A stretch of DNA of 64,000 nucleotides from Ferribacterium limneticum. Its GTDB lineage: Bacteria; Pseudomonadota; Gammaproteobacteria; Burkholderiales; Rhodocyclaceae. Location of the stretch: the NCBI RefSeq assembly GCF_020510585.1, contig NZ_CP075190.1, forward strand, positions 1,982,001 through 2,046,000, in the 5' to 3' direction. Numbering within the stretch: the first letter of the stretch is position 1; the number at the start of each line of letters is the position of its first letter. The notes under the pieces are model-generated. The model searched no databases. It worked only from the letters and a program-made list of their open reading frames with translations, and was not told the DNA's origin. Of this stretch, positions 42,617-55,983 are shown in pieces. The position numbers were made by a program, and so were the translations under genes.

Positions 42617-43528
42617 TCAGTCCCGCAGTGAGCGTTGGGTCAGGTTCATGAAGACCTGTTCGAGGTTCTGCTGGCCGAGGTTCAGGCGAATGACCGTGCA
42701 GCCAGCGGCAGCCAGTTCATCGAGTAAGCGTGGTAATTCCACGGTCAACCGGAAAAAAAGCCGAAATTTGAAATCCCCGAGTGGCATCGCGGCATAGCGT
42801 TCGGCGATGTCGGCTGGTAGCGCACGATCCAGCTCAAGTTCGACCTGCGGTTCCGGGTTGTGCAGGATGTCGGCCAGCGAGCCTTCGGTCAGCACGCGGC
42901 CCTGGTCGACGATGGCGATACGCTGGCAGATGGCTTCGACTTCTTCCATGTAATGGCTGGTGTAGATCACCGTTGTACCAGCGGCGGGCAGGGCAGCGAT
43001 GGCATCGAGCAGGAAGTGGCGGGATTGCGGGTCGACGCCAACGGTGGGCTCGTCGAGCAGCAGCAGTTGTGGCTGGCCGAGCAGGCCGATGGCCAGGTTG
43101 AGCCGCCGGCGCAGGCCGCCGGAGAGCTGGTCGGCGCGCTTGCCGACAACCTGTTCAAGGCGGGCGAAGCTGATGGCAGCTGAGCATTGCGTCTTGATTT
43201 CACGGCTGTTCAGGCCAAGAACCCCGGCGAAGAAGCGCAGGTTTTCGGCCACGGTCAGCATCGGGTAAAAGGCGTAATCCTGCGGTACCAGCGCGATGGC
43301 GCGCGGGTTGGCGGCACGGGCTTCGGCCAGCGCTTGGCCGTTCAGGGAAATCTGGCCGTGGGCGGCACTCAACAGGCCGGCGAGCAGCGAAATAAGCGTG
43401 GTTTTGCCGGCGCCGTTCGGGCCGAGCAGACCGTAAACGCTGGCGGCCGGAATCGTTAGCGAGACATCCTGCAACGCCGGGGCGACAGCATCGCGATAGC
43501 GGTAGGTAACGCCATCGACCTTGAGCAT
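42617..43528 (-). CDS. ABC-2 transporter ATP-binding protein
   Basis: 303 residues. Walker A GPNGAGKTT, signature QLSGGLRRRLNLAIGL, Walker B LLLLDEPTVGVDPQ and switch YTSHYMEE. The drug/lipid exporter type of ABC ATPase. It overlaps the BtrH gene stop by one base and is 3 bases upstream of the permease. A copy of the dispersed AT-rich motif lies inside the coding part (42737-42774), encoding FKFRLFFRLTVE near the C terminus. Confidence 0.92.
   Translation of the reverse strand: MLKVDGVTYRYRDAVAPALQDVSLTIPAASVYGLLGPNGAGKTTLISLLAGLLSAAHGQISLNGQALAEARAANPRAIALVPQDYAFYPMLTVAENLRFFAGVLGLNSREIKTQCSAAISFARLEQVVGKRADQLSGGLRRRLNLAIGLLGQPQLLLLDEPTVGVDPQSRHFLLDAIAALPAAGTTVIYTSHYMEEVEAICQRIAIVDQGRVLTEGSLADILHNPEPQVELELDRALPADIAERYAAMPLGDFKFRLFFRLTVELPRLLDELAAAGCTVIRLNLGQQNLEQVFMNLTQRSLRD
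42737..42774 (-). repeat. Dispersed AT-rich motif copy (GTTGACCGT core)
   Basis: Minus strand: AAATTTCGGC, a T run, CCGGTTGACCGTGGAA, inside the ABC ATPase gene. Confidence 0.5.
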
Positions 43529-44523
43529 CAGGCGGCGCGGCGCAGGTCGCGGAAAAAAACCTGCTCGCGGTCGGCGATGGCGCGCAGTTTGTCGGCCAGC
43601 TTGGCCGGATTGAGCGGCTCACGGTCGCGGATCATGCGGGCCGTGGATAGCGCAAATTCGCGCCACTCGTCGCCGATGTCGATCAAAGTGTCCGAGAGTT
43701 CGTTGAGTGCCGGGCGGGTCAGCCGTTCGGCCGCTTCCTGCAGGAAGGCAGCGTAAATGAAGCGGAAACCGCCACCGCCGGTGCCGATTTCTTCCTGCAT
43801 GCGGACGACCTGGCCGATGAACATCTTGGCCGCGGCCGGGTTGCCGGTAGCGTCGAGGCGCCCGATGGCGTTGGCCAGGCGGCGAATACCGCGTACGCCG
43901 ATGATCGGGATGGGCGAATCGAGCAGGATGCGCGTCGTTTTCTTGATGGCCTTGGGCAGAACTTTCGCCCAGTCAGGTTCGACCGGCTTGCCTTCCGGGT
44001 AGTAGAGCAGCCCTTTCGGGGCGAGCACGCCCTTGGCAAAACGGGCGCGGCTCAGATCGGCCGGGGCGCAGGTCACCGTCGTTTCAACCACCGGATCGGA
44101 CAACTGGTAGTCGCCGCTCGCCGCATCGCGGCCATAGGCCAGGACATTGTGGGCGTTAAAATGAAAGCGCAGGTCTTCGGGCATATAGGGCAGCCAGAAT
44201 ACCGAAGTCTGCATGCCGACCAGTTGGCCGGCATCGAGAAGTTCGTTCAGGCGCTGTTCGCCGGCTTCCGGGCTGCGGAAGGTTTCGAAACGCATCTTGA
44301 GGCCGAGCGGCTTCTGCAGGCCCTTGATGATGAATTTCGGCGGCATGCGGTAGGCGACCAGCGGCAGGCCGTTGATCTTGATGATCGGCAGATAGGCGAA
44401 GGAAAGTGCCGACGACAGGCCGAAAGCCATCGCCTCCGAGATCGGTAGGCCAAGATGGCGCAGCATGGACGACATGACGCCGCTTTCGCAATGGGAAGCA
44501 TGGCTGTGCTGGAATTCCATCAT
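43528..44523 (-). CDS. BtrH-type acyltransferase-like protein (BtrH N-terminal domain)
   Basis: About 331 residues. The BtrH N-terminal domain is seen in HSHASHCESGVMSSMLRHLG with a putative nucleophile Cys12, followed by ISEAMAFGLSSALSFAYLP. BtrH of butirosin biosynthesis transfers an acyl group from an acyl carrier protein to its acceptor, so this protein may release or transfer the ACP-bound product. The start ATGATGGAATTC overlaps the previous gene stop; the much longer open frame is a shadow. Membrane helix prediction is not obvious. Confidence 0.78.
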   Translation of the reverse strand: MMEFQHSHASHCESGVMSSMLRHLGLPISEAMAFGLSSALSFAYLPIIKINGLPLVAYRMPPKFIIKGLQKPLGLKMRFETFRSPEAGEQRLNELLDAGQLVGMQTSVFWLPYMPEDLRFHFNAHNVLAYGRDAASGDYQLSDPVVETTVTCAPADLSRARFAKGVLAPKGLLYYPEGKPVEPDWAKVLPKAIKKTTRILLDSPIPIIGVRGIRRLANAIGRLDATGNPAAAKMFIGQVVRMQEEIGTGGGGFRFIYAAFLQEAAERLTRPALNELSDTLIDIGDEWREFALSTARMIRDREPLNPAKLADKLRAIADREQVFFRDLRRAA

Positions 44524-44915
44524 TCGGCCTTTTTGAGTTGCTCGACCGTCAGGCCCATGGCTTCGCCATAGCGCTGGAGCAGCCCGGCCGATAGGCCCTG
44601 AAAAATATCCGGCCGAAAGTGACGGCGGATGCGCCACTGCCAGAGGCCGGTGACCTGCGACAGCAGCGGCACGTCCATGCGCGCCTTGTGCATATGGTAT
44701 TCGAGCACCGAAGTCTGGCCGGCGATGACGCGCTGGCGGGCATCTTCGGCCAGCCGGTTGAGGTCTTCGACAGCCTGCCGGGTGACGATTTCCTCGACCT
44801 CCCAGCCGGCCGATTGCACGATGTGCAGCTTGCCGTCGGCGCCGCGCGCGTACATTGCCTTGCGCTGGCCGCCCAGCGTGCTGTTGCCTTCCTGTGGGAC
44901 CTCGTTATCGAGCAT
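44520..44915 (-). CDS. Small uncharacterised protein of the biosynthetic operon
   Basis: 131 residues, mostly charged and helical, without signal peptide or membrane segment. Features are [20 protein letters not shown] (residues about 15-34, a beta hairpin), a long helix [20 protein letters not shown], and [17 protein letters not shown] aromatic stretch (seen as [20 protein letters not shown]). No family is recognised. Its position between the KAS III-like and BtrH-like genes, with 11- and 4-base overlaps, implies a dedicated role in the pathway. Confidence 0.72.
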   Translation of the reverse strand: MLDNEVPQEGNSTLGGQRKAMYARGADGKLHIVQSAGWEVEEIVTRQAVEDLNRLAEDARQRVIAGQTSVLEYHMHKARMDVPLLSQVTGLWQWRIRRHFRPDIFQGLSAGLLQRYGEAMGLTVEQLKKAE

Positions 44916-46071
44916 GGCCGACCGCCGTCAGGTGCATGAGCGAGCCGGTGAAACGACCGCTTTCCGGGATGAAACAGAGGACGCGATCACCATCGTTGAG
45001 GCGACCACTCTTGAGCAGCTCATCAATCATGATGTAGATCGACGCTGATCCGGTATTGCCCTTGGTCTGCAGGTTGGTAAACCATTTGTCCTGAGCGATC
45101 GGGAAGCCGACGGCGGCCATGCAGTCAGCCATCGGCTGGCGGAAGTACTCGGAGGACATGTGCGGCAGGAACCAGTTGATATCGGCCGGTTTGACATCAC
45201 GGGTGCGCTGCATTTTTTCCAGCGACTTGCCGATGGTCTGGTAGGTCACTTCGGCATTGAGCAAACGGACATCCTGCTTGATCGAAAAAATCGACTGCGC
45301 AGCGCGCTGTTCCGGCGAGTACTGTTGCCAGCCCTGCAGCGACCCATCGCCCCGCTTTTCGCCGCCGGCATACATGCAGACTTCCATCGTATTTGCCTGC
45401 GACAGGATGTCGATCCAGTCGATGCGCAACGACAGGCCATCGGTGCGCGGCTGATCCTGGAGCAGAAAGGCGCCGGCTCCGTCGGACAGCATCCAGCGCA
45501 GGAAATCCTTTTCGAAAGCGATTTCCGGATTGGTTTCCAGCTCAGCCACCCGATGTTCCGATTCGGCTGCGAAATTGCGGGCGTGCAGCATGCTGGAGGA
45601 GAGTTCGGAGGCGGTCGCTACGGCGTTGCGTGCCAGACCGGAAAGGACGCTCATGTAGGCATACTTGAGCGCCGTGATGCCGGCCACGCAGATAGCTGCG
45701 GTCGACACCACTTCGCAGGCCGGAATGCCCAGTTCGCCATGTACCATGACGCCATGGTTAGGCATGATCTGATCCGGAATGGTCGTGCCGCTGACCAGGC
45801 AATCGATATCGTCGGGGGAAAAGCGTTCGCAGGCCAGGCCGCGCACGGCTTCGGCCGTCAATTGGGCATTGGTGTGGGTCGGGGCGCCGGTCGTCGGGTC
45901 GATGGCGTAGTGACGCTGGCGAATGCCATTGTTACGCAGCACGATGCGCCGGGCACGCGACGGCTTGCCGGCGATCATGCCGAGCACCTTTTCGATGTCG
46001 TCGTTGCCGACCGGCGCATTGGGCAGGAAGGCCGACGTGCCGTTGATATAAACCTTGCCGCTAGGGTGCAT
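44905..46071 (-). CDS. darB: Beta-ketoacyl-ACP synthase III-like (DarB-type)
   Basis: 388 residues with the thiolase-fold of KAS III. The Cys-His-Asn triad is complete: Cys128 in [15 protein letters not shown], His304 in [10 protein letters not shown], Asn339 in [11 protein letters not shown]. The large middle region is longer than in FabH and resembles DarB/StlD ketosynthases that couple two fatty-acid-derived chains in dialkylresorcinol formation. It starts inside the end of the DarA-like gene (11-base overlap), the same neighbour order as known darAB pairs. Confidence 0.78.
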   Translation of the reverse strand: MHPSGKVYINGTSAFLPNAPVGNDDIEKVLGMIAGKPSRARRIVLRNNGIRQRHYAIDPTTGAPTHTNAQLTAEAVRGLACERFSPDDIDCLVSGTTIPDQIMPNHGVMVHGELGIPACEVVSTAAICVAGITALKYAYMSVLSGLARNAVATASELSSSMLHARNFAAESEHRVAELETNPEIAFEKDFLRWMLSDGAGAFLLQDQPRTDGLSLRIDWIDILSQANTMEVCMYAGGEKRGDGSLQGWQQYSPEQRAAQSIFSIKQDVRLLNAEVTYQTIGKSLEKMQRTRDVKPADINWFLPHMSSEYFRQPMADCMAAVGFPIAQDKWFTNLQTKGNTGSASIYIMIDELLKSGRLNDGDRVLCFIPESGRFTGSLMHLTAVGHAR

Positions 46072-47074
46072 ATTTTTCTAAGTTGAATTCCTGCGAGCCG
46101 GAAGGCTGCTCGAGTTCGGCCTTGAGCCGCTCAAGCCGCGGTTTGAGCAGCGGGGAAAATAGCCATTGTAACAACAGGCTTATTGGAACGACGGTCACGA
46201 TGAGCGTAATCAGATAAAGAACAAACAACAAAAGTACCGGCCGTCGCCGCCATTGGCCACGTTTCCCGAAGAGCCGGACCAGTTTCGACCAGACGCCGAA
46301 AGCCCGCCGGCCGGCACGTTCGCTGATGGCCAGGCGCGGATTGACGGTGACGGCTCGCAGCCCGCTTAGCATCGGCTGATTCAGTTTTTCCTGGTCGTGG
46401 TTGAGTCCATCGGCCAGGGCTAGCCCGAAACGGCGCGCCTGACGGATTTCATCTGGCGATACGCCGGCCGGCGGCAAGCCAAGAAAACTGCCTTTTTTGC
46501 CGGTCCACACCCAGCGCGGCGTGGTGATGAAGGTAGCCAACGGGTGGCCCTGATCGGTAAATGCCATGTGGTCGATCAGGCGGCCGCCGGCATCGTCGAT
46601 TAGCTGTTTCATCGTTTCCTGTGCCGACAGCCACATGTTGCGGCAGGCGACCAGCGTGATGACCGGTTTGCCGCAGATCAGCTGCCGACCTTCGGCGCTT
46701 TGCAGGAAAGCCGTCATCGGCAGGGCCGGGGAGAGATACCAGACCTGGTAGGTCAGGATTACCAGATCGAAGGGGGTATCAGCGGCGATTCCCAGCGGGC
46801 GAAGCGGCGGCGCATCGAGCTGGACACATTCGGGGAAAGCGTCGAAAAAATCGACGATCGGCCAGGGAAACGGAAACGCCATTGCCGGCACCAGTGTTTC
46901 GAGATGCACGTCGTGACCGGCTGCCCGCAAGGGGGCGATGACCCGCTCGGTAATGTCCAAAAGCTGTCCGGTTTGGGAGTAATTGACGACGAGAACGCGT
47001 TTCAAGGGGTATCCGCTGAGCTGGCTAACCCGCAATTCTAGCAAATCGCCGTAGTCGCACGGAGATCGGTGCAT
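46061..47074 (-). CDS. darA: Dialkylresorcinol condensing enzyme-like protein (DarA-type)
   Basis: 337 residues as drawn; the true start may be the TTG at about 47005 (giving [15 protein letters not shown]). Flavodoxin-like fold N terminus with the phosphate-loop-like [14 protein letters not shown], then [18 protein letters not shown]. Two C-terminal hydrophobic segments ([20 protein letters not shown] and around) anchor it to the inner membrane. DarA acts with DarB to close and aromatise the resorcinol ring. The assignment rests on resemblance and on the DarB-like gene next to it. Confidence 0.68.
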   Translation of the reverse strand: MHRSPCDYGDLLELRVSQLSGYPLKRVLVVNYSQTGQLLDITERVIAPLRAAGHDVHLETLVPAMAFPFPWPIVDFFDAFPECVQLDAPPLRPLGIAADTPFDLVILTYQVWYLSPALPMTAFLQSAEGRQLICGKPVITLVACRNMWLSAQETMKQLIDDAGGRLIDHMAFTDQGHPLATFITTPRWVWTGKKGSFLGLPPAGVSPDEIRQARRFGLALADGLNHDQEKLNQPMLSGLRAVTVNPRLAISERAGRRAFGVWSKLVRLFGKRGQWRRRPVLLLFVLYLITLIVTVVPISLLLQWLFSPLLKPRLERLKAELEQPSGSQEFNLEKYAP

Positions 47075-47108
47075 ATTCCATCCGCAAGTGCAATATTGAT
47101 CGACACGC

Positions 47109-49638
<2,530 letters not shown>

Positions 49639-49690
49639 TCCACAAGTTAATTATTTAGTTTAAGTTTTTAATTTAACCTTCTGATAATAA

Positions 49691-50983
<1,293 letters not shown>

Positions 50984-50989
50984 TCACGC

Positions 50990-51274
50990 ATGCGCTGGCT
51001 GACGGTCGGCCTTCTCGCAGCCATCGGCCTGCTCCAGTTCCCTCTGTGGGTGGGCAAGGGGGGCTGGCTGAAGGTGTGGGAATACGACCGTCAATTGCAG
51101 CAGCAGAAGGAAGTGACCAAGAAGCTGGAAATCAGGAACGCCGGCCTCGACGCCGAGGTCCGCGATCTTAAGCAGGGCTACGATGCCATCGAGGAACGCG
51201 CCCGCTTTGAGCTGGGCATGGTCCGGCAGGATGAAACCTTCGTGCAGATTCCGGAAAAGGTTCCGGGAAAATAA
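50990..51274 (+). CDS. ftsB: Cell division protein FtsB (septum formation initiator)
   Basis: 94 residues: a single N-terminal membrane helix ([17 protein letters not shown]), then a coiled coil ([20 protein letters not shown]) and C-terminal [21 protein letters not shown], the conserved FtsB end. Part of the FtsBLQ divisome complex. It lies 6 bases after eno, the usual order. Confidence 0.93.
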   Translation: MRWLTVGLLAAIGLLQFPLWVGKGGWLKVWEYDRQLQQQKEVTKKLEIRNAGLDAEVRDLKQGYDAIEERARFELGMVRQDETFVQIPEKVPGK

Positions 51275-51370
51275 GCGAAATAAAGGCGTCGACCGCAGTA
51301 GTCATCAGCATTTGCCTCCGTTAGAATCGTTCTCAGCATTGCCCCACGCAGAGCGCTCAAGGAGAACAAC

Positions 51371-51844
51371 ATGCTGCTCAAGGTTGGCGAAAAGGCTCCA
51401 TCATTCTCGTTGCCGGATGCCGATATGGAGACTATCGATCTGGCGAAGTTTCAGGGGCAGAAACACATCGTTATATTCTTCTACCCGAAGGATGGAACAC
51501 CCTGTTGCACCAAGGAAGTTACGGATTTTTCGGATCACGAGGACGAATTTCTCCGTCAGGATTGCGTGCTATTCGGCGTCAGTCGCGACGACTGCATGAG
51601 GCATGCCGAGTTTCGCGACAAGGAAGGTATCGGCATCGAACTGCTGTCGGATGAGGAAGGCGCCGTCTGCAAGCAATACGGTGTCTGGCAGGCCAAGGAG
51701 GTGGATGGCCACCGGAAATTTGGCGTTTGCCGCTCCACCTTTATCATCGATCGTCGCGGTATCATTCGCCACGCGCTTTACAACGTCAATTACAAGGGCC
51801 ATGCACTGGAAGTGCTGCGCCTGGTCAAGGAACTAAATTCATGA
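51371..51844 (+). CDS. bcp: Peroxiredoxin (Bcp/PrxQ type)
   Basis: 157 residues, thioredoxin fold peroxidase that reduces H2O2 and organic peroxides. YPKDGTPCCTKEVTDF carries the peroxidatic Cys at the CT position, preceded by an additional Cys where the common motif has Gly (TPGCT). RSTFIIDRRGIIRH is the conserved late part. ATG with GGAG upstream. Stop overlaps slyD (ATGA). Confidence 0.92.
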   Translation: MLLKVGEKAPSFSLPDADMETIDLAKFQGQKHIVIFFYPKDGTPCCTKEVTDFSDHEDEFLRQDCVLFGVSRDDCMRHAEFRDKEGIGIELLSDEEGAVCKQYGVWQAKEVDGHRKFGVCRSTFIIDRRGIIRHALYNVNYKGHALEVLRLVKELNS

Positions 51845-52341
51845 ACACGCAGGTTGCCAAGAATTCCGTCATTACTCTCGATTACCACGTTACCGATCCC
51901 GATGGCGAAGTGGTCGATGAAGGCCGCGAGCCGCTGATCTACCTGCATGGTGGTTACGACGACATTTTTCCGCTGATTGAGGAATCCCTGCAGGGCAAGA
52001 AAATCGGCGAGTCGGTCAAGGTCAAGCTGCAGCCGGACGAAGCCTTCGGTGAATACGATGCCGAGATGGTTCAGATCGAGCCGCGCAAGGACTTTCCGAA
52101 GGAACTCGAGGTTGGCATGCAGTTCGAAGGCGGCCCGGAAGAGGGCGGCGAGGATGACTTCGTGATCTATCGCGTCACCGAAATTGCCGACGACAAGGTC
52201 GTTCTCGATGGCAATCACCCGCTGGCAGGAATGGCCCTGATCTTCACCTGCACCGTGACGGCGATTCGCCCGGCCAGTGCAGAAGAGATCGAACACGGCC
52301 ACGTGCATGGCGGCGATGACGACGAGGAAGGCTGCCACTAA
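51841..52341 (+). CDS. slyD: FKBP-type peptidyl-prolyl isomerase, SlyD type
   Basis: 166 residues: FKBP domain with an inserted 'insert-in-flap' chaperone region, and a His/Asp-rich tail (HGHVHGGDDDEEGCH) that binds metals as in SlyD. Motifs: ITLDYHVTDPDGEVVDEG and HPLAGMALIFTCTV. Starts in the ATGA overlap with bcp. A terminator follows. Confidence 0.94.
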   Translation: MNTQVAKNSVITLDYHVTDPDGEVVDEGREPLIYLHGGYDDIFPLIEESLQGKKIGESVKVKLQPDEAFGEYDAEMVQIEPRKDFPKELEVGMQFEGGPEEGGEDDFVIYRVTEIADDKVVLDGNHPLAGMALIFTCTVTAIRPASAEEIEHGHVHGGDDDEEGCH

Positions 52342-52365
52342 TCGGCGGCTTGTCTCGCACCAAGG

Positions 52366-52391
52366 AATGCCCGCTTCGGCGGGCATTTTTT
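52366..52391 (+). terminator. Rho-independent terminator after slyD
   Basis: Stem AATGCCCGC / GCGGGCATT closing a TTCG tetraloop, followed by a T run. The convergent metallophosphoesterase gene ends at its edge. Confidence 0.92.
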
Positions 52392-53355
52392 ATGGCTGTT
52401 TGGGCGGCCAGGGATGGGTTTCGAAACGGAATAGTGCTGGCGATTCGGTGTCGATGACGCCGCGTGTCCAGCCCATAATGGGATAGCCGAAGGTTTCCAC
52501 GCGGACAAAATTGCTCATTGGCCGGCCTTGCTTGTCCCGGAGTGGATGATCTATCCGGCTTATATGTGAGTCGCCATGGACGGCGATGACCTGACCAGTG
52601 AATTGCGATGCCTCGTGGCGTAACTGTTCCAGAAAGTCGCGGTAGCCCTGATGGGCAAAGCCCTGATTGAAATGCGTGAAGCCCGGGTCGGCCTGGAAGA
52701 GCAGGACGATGCCGGCCACCTTGTCGCGTCGGGCGAGGGCGAAGTTTTCCTTGAGCCAGTCGATGACGACCGGATTGCGGTCCATGAATTCCAGGCTCGG
52801 TTGGCCGGTCATCCCCCAATTGTTGTTGCCGCCTGGCAGATTGAGCGTAACGAATAGAACCGGGCCAAGCCGAAAGCGGGCATGCTCCGGATAGTTGCTA
52901 GGCTGGCGTTCAAGCCTCAGCTTCTTCTGGCCGAGTGAAAAGCCATCGCGCCAGAACAGGCGGCGCAACTTGTTCAGGCGCTCCACAGGGGCATAGCTGC
53001 CATTCGAGACGCGATCACAGTCGGACCACTCGTTGTCGCCAGGTACAAAAACAAAGGGCACGCGTGAGGCATTGAAGACGCCATGGCGATCAGCGAAAAG
53101 GTTGTCGTCGCAGCGATCCTTGCCGGACTTGATGTCGCCGATATGGGCGACGAACTCGACCTGACTGTCGGCGATGGCCTCAAGCATTTTCGGCAGTTCG
53201 GCCCGCTCGTAGTCGGAATAGGGTGTGTCGCCGATGACGGCAAAGCGCCAGACATCGGCGTGGGCCTGCGCTATCGCGCCGATCAACAGCAGAGCCCATT
53301 TCAATTTTGGCCAAAATTTCCGGTTGACCGTGGAACTTGCCGCTTTGCAGATCAA
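52390..53355 (-). CDS. Exported metallophosphoesterase (calcineurin-like)
   Basis: 321 residues with an N-terminal hydrophobic signal ([14 protein letters not shown]). Metal-binding pattern [15 protein letters not shown] ... [15 protein letters not shown] ... [13 protein letters not shown] and later [13 protein letters not shown] is that of calcineurin-like phosphoesterases. Substrate unknown. Start ATG overlaps the mutS stop (ATGA). Residues about 9-20 ([12 protein letters not shown]) are encoded by a copy of the dispersed AT-rich motif, which sits right before the signal peptide core. Confidence 0.84.
   Translation of the reverse strand: MICKAASSTVNRKFWPKLKWALLLIGAIAQAHADVWRFAVIGDTPYSDYERAELPKMLEAIADSQVEFVAHIGDIKSGKDRCDDNLFADRHGVFNASRVPFVFVPGDNEWSDCDRVSNGSYAPVERLNKLRRLFWRDGFSLGQKKLRLERQPSNYPEHARFRLGPVLFVTLNLPGGNNNWGMTGQPSLEFMDRNPVVIDWLKENFALARRDKVAGIVLLFQADPGFTHFNQGFAHQGYRDFLEQLRHEASQFTGQVIAVHGDSHISRIDHPLRDKQGRPMSNFVRVETFGYPIMGWTRGVIDTESPALFRFETHPWPPKQP
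53301..53337 (+). repeat. Dispersed AT-rich motif copy (GTTGACCGT core)
   Basis: TTGGCCAAAATTTCCGGTTG then ACCGTGGAA, in the N-terminal part of the metallophosphoesterase gene. Confidence 0.55.
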
Positions 53356-55946
53356 CGGAGCAAACCCTTCAGGGCATAGAGCGCATCGAGGGCTTCACGG
53401 GGCGTCAGACTGTCCGGGTCGATGGCGGCCAAGTGGTCGAGGGCCGGGTGCGGCTCCGGTTCGGCTGGCTCGGGCGCTTCTGGCGAAAAATCCTGGGCAA
53501 AAAGGTCAGGTTGCAGCGGATCGACCGTGGCGCGTTGCTCGAATTCGCGGAGCTGCTTGCGGGCGGCGCGAACGACTGCGGTCGGGATGCCGGCCAGCGC
53601 GGCGACCTGAATCCCGTAGCTCTGGTTGGCCGGGCCTTCTTCAACTGCGTGCATGAAGACGATGCGGTCGTTGTGCTCGACGGCGCCAAGATGGACGTTG
53701 GCCAGTTCGGTATATTCGTGCGACAGCCGGGTCATCTCGAAGTAGTGGGTGGCGAACAGTGTCAGGCAGCGGTTCTTGTCGATCAGGTGACGCAGGATGG
53801 CGAAGGCCAGCGCCATGCCGTCGAAGGTCGAGGTGCCGCGGCCGATTTCGTCCATCAGCACAAGGCTGTTGGCCGTGGCATGGTGCAGGATGGCGGCGGC
53901 TTCAGTCATTTCGACCATGAAGGTCGACCGGCCGGAGGCAAGATCGTCGGAGGCGCCGATGCGGGTGAAGATGCGGTCGAGCGGGCCGAGCACGCAGCGG
54001 TCGGCCGGCGTGTAACAGCCGATGTGGGCGAGCAGGGCGATCAGCGCGACCTGCCGCATGTAAGTCGATTTACCGCCCATGTTCGGGCCGGTGATGAGCA
54101 GCAGGCGGCGGCTTTCGGCGAGCAGGCAGTCGTTGGCGATGAAGGTTTCGGCATTGTTGGCCAGTTCGCCCTCGACCACCGGATGGCGGCCGCCTTCCAC
54201 GGTCAACCCGATTTCTTCGGCAAATTCGGGCTTGCACCAGTTGCGCTTGAGCGCGGTTTCAGCGAAGCCGGCCAGCAGATCGAGGTGGGCGACGGCGCGG
54301 GCGATGATTTGCAGGGTCGGTATGACTGGCTGCAACTCGTCGAGAATGGCTTCGTAAAGCAGCTTTTCGCGGGCCAGCGCGCGTTCCTGCGCTGACAGGG
54401 CCTTGTCCTCGAAAGCCTTGAGTTCCGGCGTGATGTAGCGTTCGGCGTTCTTCAGCGTTTGCCGGCGGCGGTAGTCTTCCGGGATCTTCTCGGTGTTGGC
54501 GTGGGTGACTTCGATGTAGAAGCCATGCACCTTGTTGTATTCGACCTTGAGGCTGCTGATGCCGGTCCGCTCGCGTTCGCGGGCTTCCATATCGACCAGG
54601 TAGGCGCCGCAGTTGTCGTTGAGCGAGCGGTATTCGTCGAGGTCGGCGTCGTAGCCCGGCGCAATGACGCCGCCGTCGCGGATCTGGGCGGCCGGTTCGC
54701 TGCCGATGGAACGGATCAGCAGATCAAGCGTGGCGAACGGTGTGTCGAGATCGCCGAACAGCTGCCCAACCAGCGGCGAGACAGCGCCGGCCAGCGGCGC
54801 ACGCAGGCCATCGAGGCGGGCCAGCGATTCGCGCAGGCTGGCCAGATCGCGCGGCCGGGCGTTGCGCAGCGCGATGCGGCCGGCGATACGTTCGATATCG
54901 GCTATGCCGCGCAGGCCGCGGCGGATTTCACCGGCGATGCGGCCGTAATCCTCAAGCAGGAATTCGACGGCGCCGTGGCGAGCGGCGGGAAGATCGCGTT
55001 CGCGCAGCGGGTGATGCAGCGTGTGACGGAGCAGGCGCGAGCCCATGCTCGTCACGCAGTTGTCGAGCAGCGAGAACAGCGTCGGCGAGGGTTGGCCGCG
55101 CAGGGTCTCTGTCAATTCCAGATTGCGCCGCGTGGCGAGATCGAGGCCGAGGTAGGCGCCTTCGATTTCCACAGTCAACCCGCGCAGATGGGTCAATTTC
55201 CCGGCCTGTGTCGCCTGGGCGTACTGGAGCAGGGCACCGGCAGCGGCGATGGCTGGCTTAAGTCCTTCCGCACCGAAGCCGGCCAGCGAAGCGACTTCAA
55301 ACTGGTCGCAGAGCAGGCGGCGGGCCGAGTCGAATTCGAAATACCAGTCCGGCTGCCGGGTGCGGGCGACGTCGAGGCCGAAATTGGGCGTCCAGCTTTC
55401 CGGGTAGAGGATTTCGGCTGGGCGGATGCGCTCCAGCGCCGCCGGAATCTGGTCGGCCGGAACTTCGAGCAACACGAACTCGCCGCTGGCCAGATTGAGC
55501 CGGGCCAGACCGGCGGTGTTGCGCAGCGTGGTCACTGCCAGCAGCCAGATGTCCTGCTTGTCATCGATCAGCGCCGCATCGGTCAGCGTGCCGGGCGTCA
55601 CGATGCGCGCCACGGCGCGTTCGACCGGCCCCTTGCTGGTCGCCGGATCGCCGATCTGCTCGCAAATTACCGCCGATTCGCCGAGTTTGACCAAGCGGGC
55701 GAGGTAAGGCTCGAGCGAATGGAAGGGGATGCCGCACATCTTGATCGGCACGCCGGCCGACTGGCCGCGCGTGGTCAGCGTGATGTCGAGCAGGCGCGCC
55801 GCCTTTTCCGCATCCTCATGAAAAAGCTCGTAGAAGTCGCCCATCCGGTAGAACAGCAAGGTGTTCGGGTGGCTGGCCTTGAGCGCCAGATATTGGCGCA
55901 TCATCGGCGTGTGTTTGGAAAGGTCGGGCGCGGCGTCTTTAGTCAT
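53352..55946 (-). CDS. mutS: DNA mismatch repair protein MutS
   Basis: 864 residues, normal length. N-terminal mismatch-binding Phe-x-Glu motif in [11 protein letters not shown], Walker [16 protein letters not shown], Walker B region [20 protein letters not shown], and the late [11 protein letters not shown]. Recognises base mismatches and recruits MutL. The downstream phosphoesterase overlaps by 4 bases. Confidence 0.98.
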   Translation of the reverse strand: MTKDAAPDLSKHTPMMRQYLALKASHPNTLLFYRMGDFYELFHEDAEKAARLLDITLTTRGQSAGVPIKMCGIPFHSLEPYLARLVKLGESAVICEQIGDPATSKGPVERAVARIVTPGTLTDAALIDDKQDIWLLAVTTLRNTAGLARLNLASGEFVLLEVPADQIPAALERIRPAEILYPESWTPNFGLDVARTRQPDWYFEFDSARRLLCDQFEVASLAGFGAEGLKPAIAAAGALLQYAQATQAGKLTHLRGLTVEIEGAYLGLDLATRRNLELTETLRGQPSPTLFSLLDNCVTSMGSRLLRHTLHHPLRERDLPAARHGAVEFLLEDYGRIAGEIRRGLRGIADIERIAGRIALRNARPRDLASLRESLARLDGLRAPLAGAVSPLVGQLFGDLDTPFATLDLLIRSIGSEPAAQIRDGGVIAPGYDADLDEYRSLNDNCGAYLVDMEARERERTGISSLKVEYNKVHGFYIEVTHANTEKIPEDYRRRQTLKNAERYITPELKAFEDKALSAQERALAREKLLYEAILDELQPVIPTLQIIARAVAHLDLLAGFAETALKRNWCKPEFAEEIGLTVEGGRHPVVEGELANNAETFIANDCLLAESRRLLLITGPNMGGKSTYMRQVALIALLAHIGCYTPADRCVLGPLDRIFTRIGASDDLASGRSTFMVEMTEAAAILHHATANSLVLMDEIGRGTSTFDGMALAFAILRHLIDKNRCLTLFATHYFEMTRLSHEYTELANVHLGAVEHNDRIVFMHAVEEGPANQSYGIQVAALAGIPTAVVRAARKQLREFEQRATVDPLQPDLFAQDFSPEAPEPAEPEPHPALDHLAAIDPDSLTPREALDALYALKGLLR

Positions 55947-55983
55947 GAGCTTGTCGTTTGTTGTTTTTGTCGGCTGGCGGAAA

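Noticed and set aside
41402..42631. Plus-strand 409-codon open frame
   Set aside because: Antisense to the ABC-2 permease; Gln/His/Arg-rich low-complexity product typical of GC-rich shadows.
54180..55185. Two further sites in mutS resembling the dispersed motif (54196-54206, 55168-55178)
   Set aside because: They lack the A/T-rich arm and encode the ordinary GLTVE stretches, so codon use explains them.
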